Shown in pieces: positions 1 to 8,391 of a DNA stretch of 23,490 bases (within the stretch, counting starts at the first letter, position 1; every line of letters begins with the position of its first letter). Location: contig JBEAOO010000155.1 of assembly GCA_041164825.1 (NCBI GenBank), forward strand, positions 1-23,490, given 5' to 3'. Both the position numbers and the translations under genes were made by a program. The DNA comes from JBEAOO01 sp041164825. GTDB taxonomy: Bacteria > Pseudomonadota > Gammaproteobacteria > Burkholderiales > Burkholderiaceae_C. The notes under the pieces are model-generated. The model did no database searches and had not been told where the DNA came from. It saw only the letters and a program-made list of their open reading frames with translations.

Positions 1-2370
1 GGCGCGATCGTCGCCACGACGACCACGGCCGCTGACGGCAGCTACAGCTTCACCGGCGTGCCGGCGGGCAACTACACGGTTGTGGAGACCAACAAGGCTG
101 GCTTCACCGACGTGAGCGACATCGACGGTGGCGACAAGAACGTCATCAGCGTGACCCTGCCGGCAGGTGGCAGCAGCACCGGCAACGACTTCGTTGACGA
201 GCGTCCGCTGGCCAGCATTGGCAATCGGATCTGGTACGACGACAACGCCAACGGCATCCAAGATGCTGGTGAGCAGGGCGTGGCAGGCGTGAAGATCGAG
301 TTGCGCGACAACGTGGGCACCTGGGGCAATGTGGTCGCGACGACCACGACCGATGCCAACGGTTTCTACCTGTTCAACAATCTGCAGCCGGGCAGCTACC
401 ACATTGATGTGGTGGAGGGCACCTTGCCCACGGCCTATCAGTTCACCGCCGCCAACCAAGGCGCTGATGATTCGGTGGATTCGGACGTGTTCTCCTCGGC
501 CACCCAGCCGCTGTCCTACGGCATCATGGCTGCGACCACGCTGGACGCGGGTGAGAACGACCTGACCTGGGATGCCGGCATCTACAAGACCGCGTCACTG
601 GGTGACCGCATCTGGTGCGACGCCGACCGCGACGGCGTGCAGGACGCAGGCGAGGCTGGTTTTGCCGGCGTCACCGTGAAGCTGCTGAACGCCGCGGGTG
701 CCGTGGTGGCTTCGGCCACGACCGATGCCAGCGGCAACTACCTGTTCTCGGGCCTGATCCCGGGCCAGTACACGGTGCAAGTGGTGGCCCCGACCGGCTA
801 CGACCTCAGCGCCAAGGACCAGGGCACCAATGACGCCGTCGATTCGGACTTCGACACCGTCACCGGCAAGACCAACTTGATCACGCTGACCTCGGGTGAA
901 AACAACCTGAGCATCGATGGCGGCCTGTCCAAGAAGCTGGCCAGCATTGGTGACCGCGTCTGGTACGACACCAACAAAAACGGCCTGCAAGACGCTGGTG
1001 AAACCGGTGTGGCTGGCGTCAAGGTGTACCTGAAGAATTCGGCGGGTACCGTGGTGGGCTCCACCACCACCGACGCCACCGGCTACTACAAGTTCGCTGG
1101 CCTGAACCCCGGTGACTACAGCATCCAAGTCGACAAGGCCTCGCTGCCGACCGGGTTCGGTTATGTATTCACCACCAAGGACGCCAGCACCAACAGCAAG
1201 GACACCATCGATTCCGACGTGGACAGCACGGGCAACACCGTGAAGACCACGCTCAGCGCCGGTGAAAACGACCTGAGCTGGGATGCTGGCATCTACGCCA
1301 CCAAGGCCAAGATCGGTGACCGCGTCTGGATCGACAAAGACCAGGACGGTGTGCAAGACGTGGGCGAAGTGGGTGTGGCCAAGGTGTTGGTCAAGCTGCT
1401 GAACAACTACGGCACCGTGGTGGCCACCACCACCACCGATGCCAACGGCAACTACCTGTTCACCGACGTGGCCGTGGGCACCTACCGCATCCTGTTCGAC
1501 AAGTCGACCTCGATCGCCAACGGTTGGGGCTGGACGGGCAAGGATCTGGGCGGCAACGACGCGCTGGACAACGACGTCGCTGGCGCACCGCTTTTCTACA
1601 GCAACACCGGCTACACCTCGTACTTCTCGGTGGCGGCAGGTGATGCGCAGATGCAGTGGGACGCGGGTGTCGTCTGCCCCTTGGCGATTGACCTGAACGG
1701 CAACGGCATTCACACCGTGTCGCGCGCCAACTCCACCGGCACGTTCGACCTCTTCGGTTCGGGCACGGCGGTGTCGTCGGGCTGGTTGTCGGGCGACGAT
1801 GGTTTCTTGGCCATCGACCGCAATGGCAACGGCCGCATTGACGACATCAACGAGCTGTTCGGTGGCGCTGCAGTGGGCACCGGCTTTGCAAAGCTGGCCG
1901 CCTTCGACAGCAACCACGACGGGGTGGTGAACGCGGCCGATGCCGAGTTCGGCTCGCTGTCGGTGTGGAAGGATGTCAATGGCAACCACCAGACCGATGC
2001 TGGCGAGTTGTTGACCCTGGCGCAAGCCGGTGTCACCAGCCTGACGGTGGGCTACACCTCGCTGCCCTTCTTCGACGCCAATGGCAACCTGCACCTCGAA
2101 CGCAGCTCGGTCACCCTGGACAACGGCCAAACCGCTGACCTGACCGACGTGTACTTCAACGTGGCTGCCAGCGACGCCGCCAAGGCCGGCGTGACCCTGC
2201 CGACGCTGCAAGAACTGCTGCGCAACGACAGCGCCATCGACACCCTGGTGGGCGCCTCCACCAGCGTGGCGACCCCGGTGGCCGATGTGGCTGTGGCCAC
2301 GGCCGAAGCCGGTGAGGCCCTGCGCAAGCTGGCCACCGCGCTGGCCGCTGAGCAAGCGCACGCCGCTTGA
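1..2370 (+). CDS. Large repetitive T1SS-exported adhesin, C-terminal part (5' end outside window)
   Basis: The frame is open from base 1, so only the last 789 codons are seen and no start is visible. Seen: a partial Ig-like repeat (window codons 1-69), four SdrD-B-type repeats (about 70-197, 198-312, 313-434, 435-557), then a distinct C-terminal region. Each repeat opens with a GDRVWxDxNxDGxQDxGE-like stretch and most close with GENDLxWDAG. The C-terminal region has several Asp/Asn/Gly-rich Ca-binding-like loops (IDLNGNG near codon 563, IDRNGNG near 605, FDSNHDG near 635, KDVNGN near 657) and a DLTDVYF motif, both common near the ends of large T1SS substrates. No GGxGxD nonapeptides are visible. 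The ABC/HlyD/TolC genes directly downstream support type I export to the cell surface. Role as a surface adhesin or biofilm protein is inference. Confidence is high for a T1SS-type repeat protein and low for its ligand. Confidence 0.85.
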   Translation, partial: GAIVATTTTAADGSYSFTGVPAGNYTVVETNKAGFTDVSDIDGGDKNVISVTLPAGGSSTGNDFVDERPLASIGNRIWYDDNANGIQDAGEQGVAGVKIELRDNVGTWGNVVATTTTDANGFYLFNNLQPGSYHIDVVEGTLPTAYQFTAANQGADDSVDSDVFSSATQPLSYGIMAATTLDAGENDLTWDAGIYKTASLGDRIWCDADRDGVQDAGEAGFAGVTVKLLNAAGAVVASATTDASGNYLFSGLIPGQYTVQVVAPTGYDLSAKDQGTNDAVDSDFDTVTGKTNLITLTSGENNLSIDGGLSKKLASIGDRVWYDTNKNGLQDAGETGVAGVKVYLKNSAGTVVGSTTTDATGYYKFAGLNPGDYSIQVDKASLPTGFGYVFTTKDASTNSKDTIDSDVDSTGNTVKTTLSAGENDLSWDAGIYATKAKIGDRVWIDKDQDGVQDVGEVGVAKVLVKLLNNYGTVVATTTTDANGNYLFTDVAVGTYRILFDKSTSIANGWGWTGKDLGGNDALDNDVAGAPLFYSNTGYTSYFSVAAGDAQMQWDAGVVCPLAIDLNGNGIHTVSRANSTGTFDLFGSGTAVSSGWLSGDDGFLAIDRNGNGRIDDINELFGGAAVGTGFAKLAAFDSNHDGVVNAADAEFGSLSVWKDVNGNHQTDAGELLTLAQAGVTSLTVGYTSLPFFDANGNLHLERSSVTLDNGQTADLTDVYFNVAASDAAKAGVTLPTLQELLRNDSAIDTLVGASTSVATPVADVAVATAEAGEALRKLATALAAEQAHAA
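208..1671 (+). repeat. Four tandem SdrD-B-like coding repeats
   Basis: Four in-frame repeats start near 208, 592, 937 and 1306, with spacings of about 384, 345 and 369 bases. They share an opening ASIGDRVWYD-like strand, a TTTDAxGxYxF strand, a PGxYxI strand, a DSD acidic turn and a GENDLxWDAG end. The DNA is similar but not identical between copies, so the repeats are diverged rather than recently duplicated. A further partial repeat of a somewhat different type lies at 1-207. Confidence 0.85.
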
Positions 2371-2430
2371 TCGGCTGCCGCTGATCTCTCACCCTGCCGG
2401 CATGACGCTGGCGGGGTGCGAATCCTCCCG

Positions 2431-2458
2431 AAGGGGCCCTGGTTTCAGGGCCCTTTTT
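2431..2458 (+). terminator. Rho-independent terminator after the adhesin gene
   Basis: A perfect 7-bp stem GGGCCCT (2434-2440) / AGGGCCC (2447-2453) with a 6-base loop is followed by TTTTT (2454-2458). AAG before the stem can pair with the first T residues. It lies 60 bases after the adhesin stop, so the adhesin and the transporter genes are probably separate transcripts or linked only by read-through. Confidence 0.85.
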
Positions 2459-2489
2459 CATGAGCTCTCGCCCGAAGGCAAGACGCTGG

Positions 2490-2513
2490 CGCCCCCCGCG
2501 GCTTCGGGGGGCG
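2490..2513. repeat. GC-rich palindrome in the adhesin-exporter gap
   Basis: A perfect 9-bp stem CGCCCCCCG (2490-2498) / CGGGGGGCG (2505-2513) has a 6-base loop CGGCTT and no T-tract. It sits between the terminator and the exporter gene. It could be a REP-like element, a second RNA hairpin, or a leader structure for the exporter mRNA. The sequence alone does not decide. The rest of the 2371-2623 gap shows nothing else I can name. Confidence 0.5.
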
Positions 2514-2623
2514 GGCCGCGGTCGTCCTGGGTTTCCGGTGATATTCCTCCATGAGGCGCTGGCCTGCGTGGCATGCTCAGCCCCCGCTGTGTTCTCTGTC
2601 GCAACCCCTTTTTCGCCGCATCC

Positions 2624-4930
2624 ATGACCGACGCCCGATCGAATGCCCCTGGCCGTGCCGCTGTGGCCCCCGCCGTTGCTGGCGCCGCTGCCACCATGCC
2701 GTCGGCTGCCCCGGCGTCCTCGCCGTCGCCCGCCGCGCATGCCTGGCACGAAGCGGTGTTGTTCATGGCGCGCTTTTTGGGCACCTCGGTGCAGGCCGAG
2801 CGCTTGCGCGCCAGCTTGGCTGCGCGTGGCCCCACCGCCGACGCTGCGGCCGTGGCCCAACTGCTGGGCCATGCCCACTTGGTGGGCTCGCGTTTGGACG
2901 ACGCACAGCCGCGTCGCGCCACCGAGTTGCCGGCGCTGCTGCTCAACGACGAGGGGCGCGCGCTGGTGGTGCTGGCCCTGCGTGACGATGGCCAGTTCGA
3001 GTGTCATGTGCCGGGCATCGCCGGCAGCAGTTGGCTGAGCCCTGTGGCGGTGAATCGTGAAGTGCCGAACGGCCATTGGTGGGCCGTGCGCCCCGAGCTG
3101 CACTTTGACCAGCGCAGCTTGCTCTACAGCCTGCCCGAGGCCGGCCGCTGGTTTTGGGACGTCTTCAACCGCAACCGCTGGGTGTTTCGCTGGGCCTTGT
3201 TGGGCACCTTTGTGCTCAACATCTTTGGCGCGCTGATCCCGTTTTACGCCATGGCGGTGTACGACCGCGTGATCCCCAACAACGCCATGGGCAGCCTGTG
3301 GGTGCTGACGGTGGCGGTGGTGTTGCTGATGGGTTTTGAGCTGACCTTGCGGCTCTTGCGCAGCAACCTGGTGGAGGTGGCCGCGCGTCGCATGGACGTG
3401 GCGCTGTCCTCGCGCATTTTTGCGCAGTGCTTGCGCTTGCGTGCGGCCTCGCGCCCCGCCTCGGGCGGCACGCTGGCCAACACCGTGCGCGACTTTGAAT
3501 CGGTGCGCGAGTTTTTCGCCTCCAGCACGCTCACCGCGCTGGGTGACATTCCATTTCTGGTGCTCTACCTGGTGGTGATCGCGCTGGTGGGCGGTTGGCT
3601 GGTGCTGGTGCCCTTGGCCGCCATTCCGCTGCTGCTGGCGTCGGCCTGGTTTGCGCGCGGCCCGCTGGCGCGCCATGTGGCCGAGTCGATGCAAGAAAGC
3701 GCGCAACGCACCGCGCACCTGTTCGAGACCATGAACGGCCTCGACACCGTGAAGGCCCTGGGCGCCGAAGCCTGGAGCCGCCGCAAGTGGGAGAGCCTGA
3801 GCCTGGCCATTGCCCACAACAGCCTGGAAACCCGCGAGGTCGTCACCCGCGTCAACTACATCAACACCACGGTGCTGGCCCTGTCGGGCGCGGCGGTGGT
3901 GGCGGTGGGCGCGGTGATGATGGGCGACCACCTGCTCACGCTGGGGCAGATCATTGCCGTGAGTTTGCTGTCGAGCCGCGCGTTGGCGCCGGTGAGCCAG
4001 GTGGCCAGTTTGATCGTGCGCTGGGAGCAAACCAAGCTCTCGTACGAGGCCACCAACAAGATCATGGAGGCCGAAACCGATGACTCGCCCTCCAGCCTGC
4101 AAGCGCCGCCGCTGACCGGTGCGGTGGAGTTCCGCGACGTCGGCTTTGCCTACCCGCACAGCCCGGCCTTGCTGGAGCGCTTGAACCTCAAGATCCGCCC
4201 GGGCGAAAAGGTGGGCGTGATCGGCAAACTCGGTTCGGGCAAGAGCACCTTGCTGCGCTTGTTGCTCAACCAATACGCACCGGCCTCTGGCAGCGTGTTG
4301 GTGGACGAGTTGGCCACCACCCAACTCGAACCCCTGAGCCTGCGCCGCCAGATTGGCTATGTGCCGCAAGATGTGACGCTGTTTCACGGCACGCTGCGCG
4401 AGAACATCGAACTCGGCCGCACGCAGTCCGACGACACCGCGCTGCTCCAGGCCATGAAGCTCGCCTGCTTGGATGACATCGTGGCCCAACTGCCCGCGGG
4501 CGTGGGCACGCAAGTGGGCGAGCGCGGTGAGCGCTTGTCGGGTGGGCAACGCCAGTCGGTCGCGATTGCGCGCGCGCTGCTGGCGCAGCCCAAACTGCTC
4601 TTGCTCGACGAACCCAGCAGCATGTTCGATCCCGGCACCGAGCAGCGCCTGATCACGCGCCTGCGCACGCTCAAAGACACCTCCATCGTGCTGGTCACCC
4701 ACCGCATGGCGATGCTGGCGCTGGTGGACCGACTGGTGGTGTTTGACCGCGGCCGCGTGGTGGCCGATGGGCCACGTGACGCGGTCTTGCAGGCGCTGTC
4801 GCAGCGTCCGGCCGAGGACATGGCGGCGGCTGCCGCCAACATGCCCGCGGCCACGGGCTCAGTCCCGGCCGCCCCGTCGCCGCCCTCGGCAGTCGCCGCT
4901 GTCATCGCCGCTCGTCAGGAGGCCGCATGA
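2624..4930 (+). CDS. T1SS ABC exporter (LapB/RtxB-like, degenerate C39-like domain)
   Basis: A 768-residue inner-membrane ABC transporter that would power export of the adjacent adhesin through an HlyD/TolC channel. An Ala/Pro-rich N-tail (1-40) leads into a C39-like domain (about 45-170). This domain has no catalytic cysteine in the expected place; its only Cys is in FECHVPG, which fits the non-cleaving type. The membrane domain follows (about 180-470), starting near the WALLGTFVLNIFGALIPFY segment. The ATPase has Walker A GKLGSGKST (534-542), a VPQD Q-loop, signature LSGGQ (638-642), Walker B LLLLDE (D662, E663) and the H-loop His693. A Pro/Ala tail follows. Length is somewhat over the usual 700-720. 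I chose ATG 2624; an in-frame ATG at 2573 would add 17 residues with no better ribosome site. The stop overlaps the next ATG by 4 bases (ATGA). Confidence 0.92.
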   Translation: MTDARSNAPGRAAVAPAVAGAAATMPSAAPASSPSPAAHAWHEAVLFMARFLGTSVQAERLRASLAARGPTADAAAVAQLLGHAHLVGSRLDDAQPRRATELPALLLNDEGRALVVLALRDDGQFECHVPGIAGSSWLSPVAVNREVPNGHWWAVRPELHFDQRSLLYSLPEAGRWFWDVFNRNRWVFRWALLGTFVLNIFGALIPFYAMAVYDRVIPNNAMGSLWVLTVAVVLLMGFELTLRLLRSNLVEVAARRMDVALSSRIFAQCLRLRAASRPASGGTLANTVRDFESVREFFASSTLTALGDIPFLVLYLVVIALVGGWLVLVPLAAIPLLLASAWFARGPLARHVAESMQESAQRTAHLFETMNGLDTVKALGAEAWSRRKWESLSLAIAHNSLETREVVTRVNYINTTVLALSGAAVVAVGAVMMGDHLLTLGQIIAVSLLSSRALAPVSQVASLIVRWEQTKLSYEATNKIMEAETDDSPSSLQAPPLTGAVEFRDVGFAYPHSPALLERLNLKIRPGEKVGVIGKLGSGKSTLLRLLLNQYAPASGSVLVDELATTQLEPLSLRRQIGYVPQDVTLFHGTLRENIELGRTQSDDTALLQAMKLACLDDIVAQLPAGVGTQVGERGERLSGGQRQSVAIARALLAQPKLLLLDEPSSMFDPGTEQRLITRLRTLKDTSIVLVTHRMAMLALVDRLVVFDRGRVVADGPRDAVLQALSQRPAEDMAAAAANMPAATGSVPAAPSPPSAVAAVIAARQEAA

Positions 4931-6243
4931 GCGCCGCCGTTCAAACCCGCCCCTTGCCGTCGGTCGACCCCGACTCTGATCGCGGCCCGCGCCGCATCGT
5001 CATGGCCATGGTGGCCGTGATGTTGACCTTCGTGGTTGTCGCCTTGGTGTGGGGCGCGTTCGCCCAGCTCGACGTGGCCGTGCACGCCCGCGGCGCGGTG
5101 ACGCCGCCACGGCGTGTGCAAGAGGTGCAGAGCCTGGAGGGCGGCATCGTGCGCGAGATGCTGGTGGCCGAAGGGCAAAAAGTGAAGAAGGGCCAGGTGC
5201 TGGTGCGCCTGGACACCGCGCAATACGCCGCCAGTTTGGGCGAGAGCCAACAAAACCGCTTGGCCGCCTTGGCCGGGCGGGCGCGCGTGGACGCGCTGTT
5301 GGGGGGCGGCACACCGCAGTTCGACCCGCTGGTGCAGCAACAAGCCCCCGAGCTGGTGGCCAAGGAAATGACGCTCTGGCGCGATGCCCAGCGCACCCAG
5401 TTGGCCGGGGTGTCGGCTGCCCGCGAAGCGGCCGAGCGCCGGCGCGGTGAGCTCGCCGAGGGCGTGGCCCGCATCGCCTCGCTGGAAGACGCCGCCAAGG
5501 TCAGCGAAGAGAGCTTCACCATCGAAGAAAAGTTGTTCCGCGAAGGCGCGGGCGCCCGTGCCGACTACCTGTCCGCCAAGCAGCGCCTGCTCAGCGTGCG
5601 CACCGAGCTCGACAGCCTGCGCAAATCGCTGCCACGCTTGAAGGCCGGCGTGGCCGAAGCGCAGGCCGCGGCCAGCGAGGTGGAAGCCCGCACGCGTTCG
5701 CAATGGGGCACGCAGCGCGCTGAGTTTGACGCCCGCGCCAATGCGCTGGCCAGCACCGAACGCGGCCAGCAAGACCGCGTGGACCGGCGTGACATCGCTT
5801 CGCCGGTCGATGGTGTGGTCAACCGCATCAAGGTGCCCACTGTGGGCGGCGTGGCGCCGCCGGGCTCGATGATCATGGAGATCGTGCCCGACGATGCCGA
5901 CATCGTGTTCACCGTGCGCACCAAGCCGGCCGACATCGGCTTCATCCGCATCGGCCAAGACGCCAACATCAACGTGCTGGCCTACGACGCGGCCACCTAC
6001 GGCCGCATCGGCGCCAAGGTGACGCGCGTGGGCGCCGATGCGCTGGTGGACGAGCGTGGCGAGGCCTATTTCGAGGTGCAGCTCGCCAGCGACAAGGGCC
6101 AACTGCTGTCGCACGGCAAGGTGCTGCCCATCACCCCGGGCATGCCGGTGGATGTGGGCGTCCTCACGGGCCAGCGCAGTGTGCTGCAGTACCTGTTCAA
6201 GCCGGTGCTGCGCGGTGTGCAAGGCGCACTGCAGGAGCGTTGA
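4927..6243 (+). CDS. T1SS periplasmic adaptor, HlyD/LapC family
   Basis: A 438-residue membrane fusion protein linking the ABC exporter to the outer-membrane channel. A short cytoplasmic tail is followed by one membrane helix (about 24-46), a lipoyl-like half (EGGIVREMLVAEGQKVKKGQ, about 70-90), a long alpha-hairpin rich in Ala, Glu and Arg (about 95-285), the second lipoyl half (DIASPVDGVVNRIKV, about 290-305), and a C-terminal beta-barrel domain with the ITPGMPVDVGVLTGQRSVLQYL motif typical of HlyD/PrtE/LapC. Length matches the family. Translationally coupled to the exporter by a 4-base overlap and followed after 4 bases by the TolC-like gene, so the three form one operon. Confidence 0.93.
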   Translation: MSAAVQTRPLPSVDPDSDRGPRRIVMAMVAVMLTFVVVALVWGAFAQLDVAVHARGAVTPPRRVQEVQSLEGGIVREMLVAEGQKVKKGQVLVRLDTAQYAASLGESQQNRLAALAGRARVDALLGGGTPQFDPLVQQQAPELVAKEMTLWRDAQRTQLAGVSAAREAAERRRGELAEGVARIASLEDAAKVSEESFTIEEKLFREGAGARADYLSAKQRLLSVRTELDSLRKSLPRLKAGVAEAQAAASEVEARTRSQWGTQRAEFDARANALASTERGQQDRVDRRDIASPVDGVVNRIKVPTVGGVAPPGSMIMEIVPDDADIVFTVRTKPADIGFIRIGQDANINVLAYDAATYGRIGAKVTRVGADALVDERGEAYFEVQLASDKGQLLSHGKVLPITPGMPVDVGVLTGQRSVLQYLFKPVLRGVQGALQER

Positions 6244-6247
6244 GGCC

Positions 6248-8260
6248 ATGAACTTGCACCCCACGATGATGACTGTTGCTGCCCCGAATGCCGGCCCGAC
6301 CGGGCTTCGCGCGCGTCCTGGTGCCGTGGCGCTGGCCAGCTGGTTGCTGTGCCTGTCGGCTGGCGCCAGCGGCCTGGCCCACGCGGCAGCCTTGCCCACC
6401 GGTGCCGCCGTGGCGCTTGAACCGGCCGCCTTGACCGCCAGTGAGTCGGGCACCCCGCCGGTCAACCCGCCCGTCGTGGCACCCGCCAGCGGCTTGTTCG
6501 GCGACTTCCCCTCGCTGCTGGCTCGCGTGCTCACCCGCGATCCACAGGTGCGCTCGGCCCAGGCCGGTGCGGCCATTGCCGAGGCCCGCTTGCGGCAGCT
6601 TCGTTCGCGCATGGCGCCGAGCGCGGGCGTGCAAATGACGCGTGGCAACAGCAGTGACCTGGAAAGCCGCACCGCGGTAGATCGCAGCGTGCAACGCAGC
6701 GAGGCGCTGCTGCGCTGGAACCTCTACAACGGCGGCGCTGACCGCGCCGAGTGGCGCGCCGCGGAGTCGGAGCAGACCGCGGCCAACGAAGACGTGCGGC
6801 GCGCGCAAGACGAAGTGGCGGCGCGCTTGGCCGAAGCCTGGTTTGAGGCGCAGCGGCTGGATGCCTTGCGTCCGGCCTCGCGCGAGCGGCTGGCCGACGT
6901 GCGGCGGCTGGCGCAACAAGTCACGCGGCAATCCGAACTGGGTCGTGCGGCCGAGGCCGATGTGCAGCAGGCGCAAAACGCCTTGCTCGATGCCGAGATG
7001 TCCAACGACCTGCTGCACGCCGAGCGCTCCGCCGCCCAGGCGCGGCTGCAGGTGCTGGCTGGCGAGCCCGTCGGGGTGGTGGTGCCCATGCCGTGGCCCG
7101 CCGTGTGGGCCACGCCGGCCGGGCCCGATCATGCGGCACTGCGTGCGGCGCAGGCACGTGCCGAGGCCGCACGGCTGCGCATGCGCTCGGTGCCCGAGGC
7201 CCTGGCGCCGCGACTCGACTTTGAGCTGCGCAAAAAACTCAGCGACCACACCACGCCCCAGGTCTCCACCGTGCAGCAGCGTGGTTGGACCTTGGGCCTG
7301 AACTGGGATGTGCCCCTGGGCGGCGAAACCCTCGCTCGCCGCGATGAATCGTTGAGTCGCGCCGAAGCGGCCGATGCCGACCAGCAGGGGGTGGCCCAAA
7401 CCGCCAGCGCCGAGTTGGAGGCGCTGCTCCCACGCGCCGAGGCCTTGGAAAAATCGCTGCGCCTGATGGCGGAGCAGGGCCAGCAGTTGCAGGCCTTGCA
7501 GCGCGCGGGTGAGCTGCAATTTGAGGCCGGCCGGCGCAGTGTGCAGCAGCTGATGCAGTTGCGCGAAAGCCGCTACGCCTTGGCGCAACGTGTGTCGGAG
7601 CAGCAGGCCCGCCTGCTGCAAACGCGCTTGCGCCAGCAGGTGCTGGGCGGGCAATTGTTGGCCGCGCTGGCCAGCGGGCCCGCAGCCCTGCCCGGGTCAG
7701 AGGCGCCCATGGCGCGCCCCGAGGTGCCGACGGCCGCAGGGGCGTGGGCCTCGCGATTGGCGACATCGCCAAAGCCGTCCACTGAGCCTGCACCCGTGGA
7801 TGCTGCGACGGCCAGTGCCGCTGGCGTGGCGCTCACGGCCGTGGTGGCTGCCTCCGCGCCCGTGACCACGCCGTTGCCGACCGGCGCCACCGCGCCCCCC
7901 GCAAACGTGCCCCTGGCGGGCTGGCCCGAGCGTGAGTTGTCAGCCTGGCTGGCGGCGTGGAACGCCAAGTCTGTTGACGCCTACCTCGCGCACTACACGC
8001 CCGGCTACGCCGTCGATGGGCTCGGCCACGCGCAGTGGCTCAAGCAGCGCCAACAGCGCTTGAGCAAACCGGGCGCGCTGAACGTGCAAATGCGTGGCTT
8101 GACCTGGGCCGCCCTCGCCGATGGCGTGGCCGAAGCACGCTTCGAGCAGCGCTACCGGGCGCAGGACTACAGCGACACCGTGCGCAAGACGCTGCAGTGG
8201 CGCCGCGTGGGCGCGCAGTGGCTGATCACCGCCGAGCGCGTCGCCACCACACCACCCTGA
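6248..8260 (+). CDS. TolC-family outer-membrane protein fused to an NTF2-like (Cds6-type) domain
   Basis: A 670-residue exported protein. A signal-like hydrophobic stretch (ALASWLLCLSAGASGLAHA, about 27-45) is followed by an Ala/Pro-rich spacer. Two TolC/OEP repeats with long amphipathic helices follow (about 80-475; FGDFPSLLARVLTRDPQV, LLRWNLYNGGADRAEW, LEFEAGRRSVQQLMQLRES-like segments). An 80-residue Ala/Pro/Thr linker leads into a C-terminal domain (about 559-665) that reads as an NTF2-like fold of the Cds6 C-terminal type: WLAAWNAKSVDAYLAHYTPGY, then WLKQRQQRL, then LQWRRVGAQWLITAE. Ordinary T1SS channel proteins are about 430-480 residues. TolC termini face the periplasm, so the extra domain would too. 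ATG 6248 has AGGAG at 6233-6237, 10 bases upstream. The operon context makes this the outer-membrane part of the T1SS. Domain fusion seen in sequence; its function is unknown. Confidence 0.88.
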   Translation: MNLHPTMMTVAAPNAGPTGLRARPGAVALASWLLCLSAGASGLAHAAALPTGAAVALEPAALTASESGTPPVNPPVVAPASGLFGDFPSLLARVLTRDPQVRSAQAGAAIAEARLRQLRSRMAPSAGVQMTRGNSSDLESRTAVDRSVQRSEALLRWNLYNGGADRAEWRAAESEQTAANEDVRRAQDEVAARLAEAWFEAQRLDALRPASRERLADVRRLAQQVTRQSELGRAAEADVQQAQNALLDAEMSNDLLHAERSAAQARLQVLAGEPVGVVVPMPWPAVWATPAGPDHAALRAAQARAEAARLRMRSVPEALAPRLDFELRKKLSDHTTPQVSTVQQRGWTLGLNWDVPLGGETLARRDESLSRAEAADADQQGVAQTASAELEALLPRAEALEKSLRLMAEQGQQLQALQRAGELQFEAGRRSVQQLMQLRESRYALAQRVSEQQARLLQTRLRQQVLGGQLLAALASGPAALPGSEAPMARPEVPTAAGAWASRLATSPKPSTEPAPVDAATASAAGVALTAVVAASAPVTTPLPTGATAPPANVPLAGWPERELSAWLAAWNAKSVDAYLAHYTPGYAVDGLGHAQWLKQRQQRLSKPGALNVQMRGLTWAALADGVAEARFEQRYRAQDYSDTVRKTLQWRRVGAQWLITAERVATTPP

Positions 8261-8267
8261 ACGTGAC

Positions 8268-8303
8268 AAGGCGCCGCAGCCCCCCGCGGGGGCTCGGCGC
8301 CTT
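8268..8303. terminator. Strong hairpin between convergent genes
   Basis: AAGGCGCCG (8268-8276) pairs fully with CGGCGCCTT (8295-8303), and AGCCCCC (8278-8284) pairs with GGGGGCT (8288-8294). One base is bulged and the loop is 3 bases. It starts 8 bases after the TolC-like stop and lies about 90 bases beyond the stop of the leftward gene. The stem begins AA and ends TT, so it could end transcripts from either side, though there is no long T-run. The rest of the 8304-8391 gap holds only a short palindrome TGCCGCGGCA (8366-8375). Confidence 0.65.
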
Positions 8304-8391
8304 GCTCGGCCACAAGGGCCGGGAGGATGTCGGTGTGGGGAACGGGGTGCGTGCCGCGGGCAAGATGCCGCGGCAGTTCAGTCGCGGCCCC

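Noticed and set aside
595..2361. Long open frame on the minus strand inside the adhesin gene
   Set aside because: It is antisense to clear SdrD-B repeats; its protein is His/Gly/Val-rich with no recognisable domain. Such frames are expected in high-GC coding DNA.
2490..2513. CRISPR-like or mobile-element inverted repeat
   Set aside because: A single copy with no spacer array, transposase or target duplication; a REP-like or RNA hairpin is simpler.
2156..4702. 848-codon open frame on the minus strand across the adhesin end and ABC exporter
   Set aside because: It crosses a terminator and lies opposite a full ABC transporter with all ATPase motifs; its Gln/His/Arg/Ala-rich composition is a GC artefact.
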